DNA of 64,000 nucleotides from Polytrichum commune. Taxonomy: Eukaryota > Streptophyta > Polytrichopsida > Polytrichales > Polytrichaceae. The stretch is taken from assembly GCA_950295325.1 (NCBI GenBank), contig OX485804.1:23808001-23872000 (forward strand), read 5' to 3'. The position numbers and the translations under genes were made by a program. The number at the start of each line of letters is the position of its first letter. Position 1 is the first letter of the stretch. A model generated the notes under the pieces. It saw only the letters and a list, made by a program, of their open reading frames with translations. It did no database searches and was not told the DNA's origin. Positions 12,301-22,146 of the stretch are shown here, piece after piece.

Positions 12301-13542
12301 GGGCCTCGATTTGCTCTTCGCCGACATTCCCGAGAATTTGCCGGTGCCGAACATCTCCACCGATGTTCCTGCTTGGAACAAGCTCCATGAATCATACTAT
12401 GAGTGTATTTTTGCATTTGCGAAATCTAACCTCTATGATCATGGTGTCTTTGTTCTTGCCCATTGTGCGAGTGCCAGTGTTTCTAGGAGTATTTTCGATT
12501 GGGCACACACTTATGACTTCTACGTCGCGGAAGATTGGTTTGGAATGAATGATTTGGACCTCCAATCTCCCGTTGTTCCCTCTGGAGTGGTAAGCAAGTC
12601 TCCCTCTCTTCCCCTTCCGTATTGCTTATCATTTCAATTTCAATTCCATTTCATGTTCATTGTTGCAGACTCGGAAGTTCAGCATCAAAGTTCTTGTTCG
12701 TATTAACTCCGTTCTTAGAGTGCGGGAGGAGGCCATACAAGAGTATGGTTACAACCTCCAACGAGATGGATGGTTGAATACCTTCACCGATGAAAAGAGC
12801 CAGGCGATGCGCAGTGATGGGGTACCTTGGCGAGGTGCCCATGAGAAGCATCCTATTTTTTTTTCCATCCTTCTCGCTACTCTCACCGACAAGAATGATG
12901 TTATTATGGACTGGCAGTGTGGTGTAGGTACGCCTTGTTTTTCAACTTCATCCTTACTTTGAATTTTCTATTATTTTTCCTTGACTAGTTTCCATACTAA
13001 CATTTTACCTCTCGTTGCTTTAGGTGGTTCGATTACAGCATGTCGCTCCCTTGAGCGGCATATTGTGGCCCTTGAGAGTGACCCCGTCATTTTCAATTCA
13101 CTCCTACTCCCCATGCGCGATCCCCAGCCTGCGCGTTTATCTCGCTCAGTTACCGCACCGTCTACATCTATCTTTGATCCTCCTCAAAAGATGACCAAGA
13201 GGGCATTCGGATTCCTTTGTGCGTAAGTTTGCTTTTTATATTTTGCCATGTTTGCCTTTATTTCAAATTCTCATTTTCTAGTGTCATCATGTTTCTAATC
13301 ATTTTGCTTGGGTGTTTAGAGAGCCAGCGGAGGTCGCAGTCATTCGTCGAGACATGTTTTCAAGTCCTCCGAAGCCGTTTGAGCTTCCCCCGTATGCTAG
13401 TGCAATGGCGGATAGTTTTGCGAAGGCGGAGTCCCCATCTCCTCCTCGCGTTCGTCATTTCTCGCGTGGGACACGAAATCTTTTCTTGTTAGAAGCAAAT
13501 GAGGGTGAGGAGAGTGATAGGGAATGTTCTCCAAGCCCTTAG
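9369..13542 (+). CDS. ParB-like domain + beta-class DNA methyltransferase-like protein, 11 exons
   Basis: Eleven exons join in frame at GT-AG sites: 9369-9497, 9588-10162, 10256-10451, 10540-10737, 10839-11057, 11139-11380, 11472-12159, 12254-12589, 12669-12927, 13024-13222 and 13320-13542, giving 1087 aa. Residues ~65-260 resemble the ParB/Srx fold: a box EGNHRLTAW at 186-194, then a strand-rich stretch and AMSDINW. Exon 7 adds a basic patch (PRRKGRAKK) and a Ser/Pro-rich linker. The C-terminal part has N4/N6-methylase features in beta-class order: DLLFADIPEN (motif IV position, ~768-777), then HEKHPI (~920) and VIMDWQCGVGGS (motif I, ~939-950) followed by ALESDP. ParB-methylase fusions are known from phages and bacteria; the family call here is by eye. 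The DPPY-type catalytic motif reads DIPE, so activity is doubtful. The unbroken splice frames argue for a functional gene. Confidence 0.72.
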
Positions 13543-13597
13543 TTTATCATTTTGGTTTTGGAGATTATAACTCCGTTTGTTGTTGTTATCCGGCTTT

Positions 13598-13603
13598 AAT
13601 AAA
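13598..13603 (+). terminator. Poly(A) signal AATAAA
   Basis: A canonical AATAAA lies 56 bp after the stop codon of the ParB-methyltransferase gene, in a T/G-rich context (GTTGTGTGTTGGTTTT follows). It is a plausible 3'-end signal for that transcript. Confidence 0.5.
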
Positions 13604-14790
13604 AGTTGTGTGTTGGTTTTATTTTTGATATCCGGCGCAAGTTTCATTCTTTCTCTCCATTATTTCATATTCATAATGTCAATCCGCATTGCATTCTTTA
13701 TTTTTTCTTCATCATTCGGATCTCTTAACTTCTAGTCACAAAACAATCTAGCTCTCGGCTCTTAGTGTGAGATCTTAGTTATAGGGGGACCATACTTTCT
13801 ATTAGTGTGGATGGTTTATTTTATGGTTGTGCACACTAATCACATTGGCCGTCTTCCAATCCCAATTGCTATATAGCAATTGGAAGTTTTGTTTGGCACG
13901 CGAACATAACCTCGTCAAACTTTTTAAATTGAACTTCATGTTGTTCTCAAAGAGTCGGCACGTCACCTCAAAAATTTCCAAGAGGATTCTAAGGTTGAAC
14001 TTGGGGGATTTGTCTTTGAGGTCTTTGGCTAAGCTAAGGACTGAATTGGAAGGCTGTTATGGTGCGACGGAGTTTTATGGCATGTTCTTTGGATCATTTT
14101 ACCCATATTGGACATGCCCGGCAGATAGGGTGTAGATGGCCCCAAACTAGAGTATATAGCTATTTTAACTAACTACCCATTTTTGTAAGTCTTGAGGTTG
14201 GCTACATTTTGTTAACCAATAAAATATTTTGTGTATGGTATTTTGATTTCAATTTGGTGACGTCGGCCTTAATTTAATATGATACATTTGAAAACATATA
14301 CTATAAGATGTTTGATAATAAATGCAATCTTCCACGCCTATAGGATCCGTTGGTTTCTCAAACAATTCTGGGTTATTATGTCCACGGGAATGGGGGTACC
14401 TTTCCAAATATAGAATTCAAACTATCTCTAATTCCACGGAAATAGGCACTGCTTCTCCTAAAATTACCCAACAAAATCTAAATTTTCCGCTCTCCAATCT
14501 CCGCTCTCCGCTCTCCGCTCTACGCTCACATACTTGAGTTTCCCTGCGGACACGCGGCAGCCCCCGGTTTTAGGTGCCTGCACGGCCTCCAGTGGGTTGG
14601 GCATAGGGTCACAGTCGGCCATAGGTCTTCTCCGATGCCGAGGTGCATAGATCCTCTTACCTACGTCCGCTAGTCTCCATTGTGGTGTCTGCTGCAACGC
14701 CGATGTGTTGCTTTTCCTACGGCGCTGCGCTGCCTTCCCACGCCCTTGTGTTGCTTTTCCGATGCGTTGTGTTGCTTTTGGGTGTCCAAG
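13604..14790. other. Intergenic stretch, no recognised gene
   Basis: The stretch contains a perfect 22-bp AT-rich palindrome at 13862-13883 (half-site CCAATTGCTAT), AATAAA-like signals near 14218, and a short tandem of CTCCGCTCT units at 14489-14523. Open frames up to ~147 codons around 14464-14987 overlap on both strands in GC-rich sequence and are not convincing. The left end of the CACTA element should lie here or just inside 14.8 kb, but no clean CACTA terminus was found. Confidence 0.6.
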
Positions 14791-17700
14791 ATGTTGCGGA
14801 CACGGGATCGCACTGGGAAGCGCAAGGAGATGTCTCCAGCAACATTGGTAGAACACAGGCGCGCAGCTGGAGAGCGGCGATCCAAGGCCAGAGAGGACCC
14901 GCGGCATGTGGCTGGGAGGCGTGGCTCACCCCCGGCAAGACGCCGCCGCATAATCGAGGTATCATCATCATCGGAGGATGCGGTTGAGGACGTGCCGGAG
15001 CAATCCTGGAGGTAAGTGGGTCTTTCTCCTCCTTTCCTGACCTCTTCCTGGTGTTGATGCTAGCGTAGAGCACAACCAGTCTTCATCGTTGCGATGTCCG
15101 CGCCTGTTCGACCAGTTCAATTGAGCCGCGTCTAGGCCCATGTGTCACAGTGGATGTCGGTTAGACATCTGGTTGTCCAAGTGGACGCCCAATTTGAAAA
15201 GTGACATTTCGATCTCTGCTGGAATCAGAGTCGGGGCGTGGGCATAATCGGTATTGCAGTCTGCGCAATTAGTAGACATCACCTGTAGTTGTCTCTAGCA
15301 GGTCCTTAGAGCGTCCCCACCCTAAAACCCTGTAGCAATGTACTATGCTAGACACAGACACAGACACAGACACAAACACAAACACAAACACAAACCACGC
15401 CACGCTCCAGCTCCCTGGAGCTCCATGAATTTTTTCTTTTATACCTGCAACTTGGGGTTTTGATGACGGTTATGGGACCATGAGCTTTTGACCACCCTGA
15501 TCTGCAGTCACTAAAAGACTGCAGATTTGTTTTGTGGGTTTTACAGCTGAAATTTTAAGAATTTGGGGGCATGTTATATACCGTTGGAAAGGTATTGAAA
15601 ATATCTTTCCAGCGGTATATAACATGCCCCCAAAGTCTTGAAATTGCAGCTGGAAAACCAAGAAAACAAATCTGCAGTCTTTAAGAACCCATTTCAAGAT
15701 GGTTTAGGTTTCTCGCACTATTTCAGTTTCGCGTGATGGGTAATCTTCCTGGGCTCTCAACATCCAGGTTGTTATTTCTTTCACTCAACCAATTCACGTG
15801 TGACGGGTAGTTTTTTTGTACTCTGAACCCTCAGATGGCCATTTCTCACACTCAACCAGCTTGAACATCGTGATTGGTAATCTTCCTGAACTCTGAAGTT
15901 GCTCGACCATGCTCTTGACTGCGTGTATGATTCATAGGGGCAGTAACTGGTTGCAATGTGGCTGCTCAAGCTCAGTGGGTAGTCGCATATGTGTGCACCT
16001 GGAGATTCCTTGATTGTGGAATGTGGTTGTTGTAGCCGAGGATACGCAACCAACTCGGGCACGGAATCAGACGGCGATCAGGAGAACAGTGATGGGATTG
16101 AAACATCACATCCACTACCAACACGTAAGGGAGGGGGGGAGCACTGCCTTGAAGAAACGTGTGGAGCTGGATGCGCAAGGGCAGCCTTTTGGCGCCATGA
16201 AGGCTGTCCTGTGAGCCGACATCAAGAAATATGCAAAGGACTTGGATCCCACGACGGGATGGGAAGGCCAGCCACGGCACGAGAGGAAGCGATTATTCAA
16301 ACGCCTATACACAGGTAAGGTTTGCACATCAATTTTTTGGCATGCATGTGTCGCGTTAATTTGCGATGTGAAACCCGAATCTGACATTTTAAGTACAACC
16401 AAACATCATTCTGGACATGAGCAACAGGGTGTATGTCTATGTAGGCAGGCATGACATTCTCGCTGACGTCAGGGTGGACATGTATTTAGCACAGAGTGTC
16501 ATGCTGACAATCTGTGAGTGGATGCCGAACAAGACGTCCGTGCGTTTTTGTGGACATGTGTACTGAAACGCTCGACAATCGCTATCGACGTCCATAGGGA
16601 CGTCGATGATATCAATTTTCTCTCTTGTGGTGACATACTGGTTTGTACCCTTTCTAACGTGGGTGTAGTGTGGGCACCCAGTGTTGGTCGCTTGTGAAGT
16701 GAATGTGATGGCATTGACGTGTGTGTCCGGCATGCAGACTAGGAGATGTGCGGGCATTGTGACAAAGTGTGCGAGAAGTGGATGCGGCCTATTATAACAA
16801 AGGTACTCATCAACACCCGGTGGAGGTTAAACCAGCTCATAGACAACAATGCGGGTAAACCAGCCGATGTGGATGCAGAGCATTGGAAAACACTTGTAGG
16901 TATGCGCGCCACCAAGGCTGCGCATTTGAAGTCTCACCACATGCGCTCAATTTCAAAAGGGAAAGGATCGACCACAGCTCAACTGAAAGCTATTGAAAGG
17001 GAGGTCATCTCCCGTCTGGTAAGAGTGCCACTATGTCTATGTTGACATGGCTGACAATGTTGCAATTCTCTTTATAAATCTGTGATGGCCCTTATCCCCT
17101 ACAATGTCAATGTCGACAACAGATGTCATCCAACACGTTTACTTAGACGTCCGATGAGCCGGCAATGTAACTCTAGTTGTTTGAGTTGATGTTCGATGTT
17201 AATCATGGCACTTTCAAAGGCGTCACGGGACCTGCACCTATTGGAACGCATTGTTGTCGACGTCCCCTTTCATCCGTAATGACTTTAATGTGCCATGCAG
17301 GCGATGTTGAAGAACAGGGCACCGTACGATACGGAGGTTGACGCCGAGGTTGCCAAAGAGTACCAACGCATACAGGAGGAAAAGCGCCGAGCGCGTCCCA
17401 ATCATGGCTCGGAAATGAAGTCGATGCACACTCGAGTGACGGATTTGGAGGGCAACGTCACACGCCTTGGAGAGAATGTGGCAGCCTCAAACAAGCGCAT
17501 GGAGGACATGATGCGAATGATTCTTCAGAATCAGAGTCAGAAACATCCGACTAACATTGATAGCATGACGGAGCCTTCATCGTCTGCGAAGATGCTCGAT
17601 ATTTCGGCATTGACGTCAACGACGGAGGATCTGGTGATGGTGGCACAGAAACAAGCTCCCACCCCAGTTATCAGCGCGGTGGGCGGTGCGGACATGCGTG

Positions 17701-18436
17701 TGGCGTCCGCGATTCCTGTCCCGAGCGACGTCTCCGAGGATGCTGCGACTGATGCAGTCACAGACGTAGAAGCAGTGCCTCCCGGCTTTGAAACCATTAT
17801 CGCGTCTATAATTGAGGACATTCTCGAAGTGCCGAAAAAAACGACACAGACACCTGTAATTGATGACCTTGTAGAACCCACCAACGAGGAAGTGCCAGTG
17901 CAAGCTATGGAGGACGTCGAGGAAGGACACCCTGAGATATCCGGCAATGCGGACGTGCCTGAAGAGATTGCATCTCTGGATCAGGTAACATCAAGTAACA
18001 CCCACCCATATTAGACATACTGGAAATCCTCTCATCGTCGTTTAAAAAATTATACCTTCATGTATTTGTCTAGCATGTTCTTCGTGGTGTCATTGAGAAT
18101 GTCAACATGTACATTAGGCTGGACGCTTGCCTTGACAGTTTGAATTATCGCAGAACAAAACGACCATAATTTGAAACCTCCAAGTACTAATGCGGAATGC
18201 TATTACAGGATGAGGTGCCCGTACCGGAGGAGTCAGGTGGCCGACCCCGCCGTGCGGGTAGAAGCGCACAAGCGAAATCCTCAATGGCCAAACTCGGTGC
18301 ACCAAAAGCGGTTGGTTTGCCTAAACCTCCCCAAAATCTTGCGAAGGTGAGGGAACTAGTGTTTGCATGCCTACATTGCTTGCATGATTGCAGGAGGAGT
18401 GTGGAGCACTCGAATATAGTCACGTCGTTCGTGTGA
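14791..18436 (+). pseudogene. CACTA-associated (En/Spm 'Transposase_24'-like) multi-exon gene, broken
   Basis: Likely exons are 14791-15011 (Arg-rich start, donor GTAAGT), ~16036-16314, 16738-17020, 17301-17984 and 18209 to ~18347 or 18436. Exon 2 carries REGGSTALKKRVELDAQGQP, reminiscent of the plant Ptta/En/Spm second protein. Exon 3 continues with WRLNQLIDNN and KAAHLKSHHMRS. Exon 4 has a coiled-coil-like stretch (VTDLEGNVTRLGENVAA) and an acidic, Ala/Val-rich tail. The frame is broken by TGA at 16212-16214 and by TAG just after the 16738 splice site. Its place inside an element ending in a CACTA terminus supports the call. The family assignment rests on by-eye similarity and element context, so it is moderate. 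Confidence 0.5.
15513..15683. repeat. ~170-bp foldback (imperfect inverted repeat)
   Basis: Two arms of about 80 bp face each other around a short loop near 15598. Inner arms read GGGGGCATGTTATATACCG and CGGTATATAACATGCCCCC. Outer arms read AAGACTGCAGATTTG and CAAATCTGCAGTCTT. It lies in the first intron of the CACTA gene and could be a small foldback element or a hairpin-forming RNA. Confidence 0.85.
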
Positions 18437-18439
18437 GTC

Positions 18440-19049
18440 CATTTCATGTTCGGATGACCACTAATGTAATTCATGCGGTTTTGTGAATGGTGGTGGAATG
18501 GGGCAGGTGGGGACTAGTACGAAGGCACAGACACAAAATGGGAAATGAGTGGACGTTCTCAATAACGACGCGGCTCTCCATTCGAGTGCTCATGAATTAT
18601 CCACTTAGTCGTGGAGGTGTAGACTCGCGACTATAGACATGGATGCCTCGATCATGGACAATGTTTAAGTTTTTGGGCAACTAGCGATTGATGTGTAAAT
18701 GCAGCCTCTTGGTTGCAATATGTTGTATCAATGAAAACGTTGCATTTACGGAATTGGAAAGCATTGGTGTACATTTGTTCCACGCGTTCTTTGTGTCTGT
18801 TCCGACTGTCTGGTGGAACAGTTGACGTCGGTGTTTGTTCTCGTAGATGGCATAAGTGACGGGCATCTGACATTTGGTCCTGCTAATAGCCAAACAACTT
18901 GATGTCAGTAATGTGTTTGAGAATTTGAGGCAATCAGCCACGTCAAGGCGGGCTAAGCTTGAAAACGGCATCATCACTCCCAAACAAGCTGTGGTTTTGG
19001 CCAGAGGACATCCCCATAATTTGTAATGCCCCATTTGATGTCACACATA
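18440..19049. other. Interior of the CACTA element, no recognised gene
   Basis: Between the last likely exon and the motif-rich subterminal region there are only short overlapping frames on both strands. Nothing recognisable was found. Confidence 0.5.
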
Positions 19050-19584
19050 ACATCCCACTGTCAAAAAGGATGTCCAAGAAAACTAAAAGTCACCCCGAAA
19101 ACACCCAAAAAATACATGCGTACGTCGAGGAAAATGTCTCATGTGACATTTTCGTGTCGCAGAGGACGTCGGTAACAGCACACATCGCCACGTAATGCAA
19201 TGTCCACGTCAGCAACAACGAATGCCACGTCAGTTTTTAATCACATTCCACGTCATCTCAAGAAGGTCCACGAGGCCATCCACGTCACCGAGGGGGCGGA
19301 TAAAAAAGCGTGCCGACGTGGCACTGCCCGCAAAAAACATGCTTGCGTGGCATGCCGGTGGCGTCCACGTGTCTTCACGTGGACACTATGGAACACCATG
19401 TTTTATGTGACGTCACATAAAAACGTGCTGAAATTCCCCATGTTTTCGCATGTCCACGACGTGTTTTTCTCCTGTCTGACATGACGGATTTTAGGTGACG
19501 TCCAAGAGAAGAACCTCCATATCAAAGTGAACGCGCACTCCCGTTTTTTTTTGACGTCACAAAAAACAGGATTTTCTTATAGTG
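19050..19584 (+). repeat. CACTA right subterminal motif cluster and terminus
   Basis: More than fifteen ACGTC, GACGT or CCACGT cores occur in both orientations, including TGACGTCA-type palindromes near 19408 and 19553. The cluster ends in TTTTTTGACGTCACAAAAAA and TCTTATAGTG. Such clusters are the expected binding sites for the TNPA-like protein of CACTA elements. Confidence 0.75.
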
Positions 19585-20440
19585 TGGAATCCCATGGTAC
19601 GCTCTTGTTCATCAGCCAATGGCTTGGTATGGGTTTTGGTGTGATTATCTCACACCACGCCATGCCCCCAATTACAAAATGCGAATGACTATGGGAAAAT
19701 CATAACGGTGGGGAAAATCCTCCGTGGTGTCCCCACTTTGTTGACCAATGCCAACTGGGGTAAATCATCTCGAACAACCGATAAAGAGGTATGGTGTGGA
19801 TCCAAGATGTCATCCACCTTTTCATCAAAAGGTGAAAGCATTGCAGAAAATGATGTAGCTAAAGTGGATGGAGATACGAGGTTGGTCCAGAGCCATTGAG
19901 GCCGGTGGGAATAAGAGCCAAGGCCCACAACATCCACAAAAATGGGATCACCAAGGTGTTAACAAACATCATGCTTGCCTTGTAACACCTTGTTCCGATA
20001 ATCTCCCAACAGAGGTACATTCTCGAATATGTACCATGGAGGGGAAGGTTGATGGGCAAACCACCATTGAATGACTGAATGAGGTCCCCAAAAAGACTAG
20101 ATCTGGGATCCTCCAGCCCCGGCCTGCTCTAGCATGTGCGTGGCCCTAATAGGGCCATCCCGCTATCACCAAATCCACGGGACCCAATCTTCGTAAGTTT
20201 GCCTCACTAATAAGTGTAACATCACGAGGGAGACGTGCAAAATACCCACAAATGGCAGTTGAATCCAATTGTTGTGGGTACAACATCATCAACTGGTAGA
20301 AATGATAACGCGCCACACAGGTGGACACCTGACTGTCATCCACATAGACATATTAGTGAACCGTGAGACCAACCTCCAATATGGCCGCCAGTCTTGTCCT
20401 GATGCCCCCAAGTAATTCCACCAAAGTGATCCCCTCGTCT
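19585..20440 (-). pseudogene. Retroelement-borne C5-cytosine DNA methyltransferase, broken
   Basis: Read on the minus strand, the frame gives LVELLGGIRTRLAAILE (SAM-binding motif I) and VYVDDSQVS. After RLPRDVTLISEA comes GPVDLVIAGWPY and a stop, then SYSHRPQWLWTN (the HRPR-like motif of DNMTs) and DEQERTMGF near the end. The catalytic motif IV Pro-Cys-Gln is replaced by Pro-Tyr-stop, so the copy is dead. Further stops lie near 20361 and 20433. The frame is cut at DEQERTMGF by the CACTA terminus at 19584, so the 3' part is missing. Its position directly behind a protease frame shows it is part of a retroelement polyprotein, not a host DNMT. Confidence 0.75.
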
Positions 20441-21120
20441 TACGGACGCCATGAAATGGTATGTGCCAATGTCGCTAAAGTATCACGTATGACTGGTGTT
20501 GTAGAAACGAGAAAGATGACAATGTCCTCACACCTTCGGAATTGGTTGGCAAAATCGCGCCATGGAGAAAGAGGATCCTTGGGATGGCGCACCAATGCAC
20601 CCTTAGGTGCCATCTCTCGTTGATCCTCAGCACTCCCCATGAATGCCAATACCTCCTTCAATAATGCGGAAGCATATGACAATATATCCACAATAGTATC
20701 ACATCCAAAAACCATGAATAATGGTGCTATGGTCACGGCCGCCGTGAATGCCACAAGAATAAATTCCCTACGACTGTCTCCAACCAACCAACCTAGTCGG
20801 ATCCAAGCCTCCTCAATCCAGTTGTCCAAACCAAAACTGTGCGGATAAAGTACTTGCTGACCAACTAGAATATTGTAGTTGGTCGCATATGTTACAACAC
20901 ACCGGAGAATAAGAAGTGCGGGTGGATCTCCAAGCTTCAAGCAAAAGCTAAGTTGCAGTGGCTCCCGAGTGTAACCAATGGCTCGCTCCACACGACCAAT
21001 AGAGGTGACAATGGTAAATGAACAAGGAGCCAAGTCGTCGGCCGTCAACCGTAATTTTTGGGCAAACTTTTTGCTGATCATAACTGGTTGTGCTTCCAAA
21101 TCTATCATCACACACTAGGG
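20440..21120 (-). pseudogene. Retropepsin-like protease region plus spacer of the same retroelement
   Basis: The frame runs VMIDLEAQPVMISKKFA, then TYATNYNILVGQQVLYP, the two halves expected of an aspartic-protease fold in LTR retroelements. The active-site D-[ST]-G-A reads D-L-E-A. A ~110-residue spacer with no recognised domain (FGCDTIVDILSYASALLKEV onward) leads to the methyltransferase. An in-frame TAG stands just before the active site (near 21118). The protease is followed by the methyltransferase rather than reverse transcriptase. Confidence 0.6.
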
Positions 21121-21198
21121 TACAACCCGAATAGGATTGCCTCCAGCTTGACTGACCACCAAAATGCTGGTATCATTCACCATACGCACGACACCGGG

Positions 21199-21894
21199 TC
21201 AAATGTCGCGGCGCTCGCGAGTAGGTCTAGCAACTACATCAAACAAATAAGCTACTCCTGCGGATTCTGGTGAATCAAAAGATGCGGTCAGATCCCTGTT
21301 ATTTGAGGTGTGTGCGTCAAAAGACGCAATGGCCTCCGCCGCAAGCCCCACTCGTTGTTTGGCCATTTCCTTAGGATTCTTAGTGGCAGGTAGGTCTACG
21401 GTGGCTTGAGTCACAGTGAGAAAAGACAATGATACCTTGCCTTCCAAAATCCTACCTGTTAGGTGGAAAACCTTAGCCACTTGGATGTTGGGTGACGATC
21501 ATTCCATGGTTGTAAACAAAGGTGTGTGCAACACGTTGGATGCCAATATGTATAACATGTCGGTCGCCAGATTTGAAGCCTCCATACTCAAATTTTGGCC
21601 ACATATAAATTGGACAGCATATGCCAATCCAAAAGACATTGGCAGACGTGCCTGACTAATCTGATCCGTGGGATCATTGTCTCGAGCCCGTAAGGTCTTC
21701 ACAGGCTCCCCTACGGTAAAAAATGTGGCTCGTGATACGGATTGAACACGTGCCACAGCTGCCGAACTCACCATCTCCCCCGAAGCTCCAAAAATATAGT
21801 AATCGGGAATCGACGAACTAGCCATAGCTCCGGGTGGAGCCGGTGATTCCAAGATTTGGCTAGATGATGCCAAATTCTTGAACATCTCTTCCAA
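21199..21894 (-). pseudogene. gag-protease linker frames of the retroelement
   Basis: Two minus-strand frames (21499-21894 and 21199-21480) lie between the CCHC knuckles and the protease. They contain Ser/Ala-rich stretches (NLASSSQILESPAPPGAMAS) and no recognised fold. They are most simply the linker of the gag-pol polyprotein, interrupted by stops. Confidence 0.5.
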
Positions 21895-21989
21895 GACGCC
21901 AAGTTTGCCTCCAACGCCTTTTTGTCATTCAGAAAAAGGGCGTTTTTCTAGATGAAGAGCGAAGCAATTTTCCACCGTATGATTGTCTC

Positions 21990-22146
21990 ACCCACAGTAG
22001 GAACACCTCAACTGCTTTGGTAAATGTTTACCGGCCTTCTTCGTTGAACTGTTAGCAGAAACAACTGGTTTGCGCTTTGGATGATTTGTAGCGTGAGTCT
22101 GTCTTTGCTTCGAAGGACAATCCTTCTTAGCGTGGCCCCACTATCC
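21990..22146 (-). pseudogene. Two CCHC zinc knuckles of the retroelement gag, each with a nonsense codon
   Basis: On the minus strand the sequence reads C-W-S-C-G-stop-W-G-H-A-K-K-D-C, then about 45 codons later C-S-Y-C-G-stop-D-N-H-T-V-E-N-C. Both keep the C-x2-C-x4-H-x4-C spacing of retroviral-type nucleocapsid knuckles. In each the residue after Cys-Gly is a stop (TAG and TGA), as expected if CAG/TGG and CGA codons decayed by transition. Confidence 0.75.

Larger units (their letters stand above)
14780..19584 (+). mobile_element. Decayed CACTA (En/Spm) DNA transposon, right end exact, left end approximate
   Basis: The right end reads TCTTATAGTG at 19575-19584, the complement of CACTATAAGA, which is the classic plant CACTA terminus. 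The preceding 500 bp (19050-19570) is crowded with direct and inverted ACGTC/CCACGTC/GACGTC motifs, as in CACTA subterminal regions that bind the element's own protein. The sequence immediately right of 19584 is the coding strand of a retroelement methyltransferase on the minus strand, so the element inserted there. The left terminus was not identified; 14780 is a guess from the first exon. Confidence 0.65.

Noticed and set aside
14464-15073. Overlapping 90-150-codon frames on both strands
   Set aside because: GC-rich and low-complexity; only the plus-strand frame from 14791 ending at a GTAAGT donor fits the CACTA gene.
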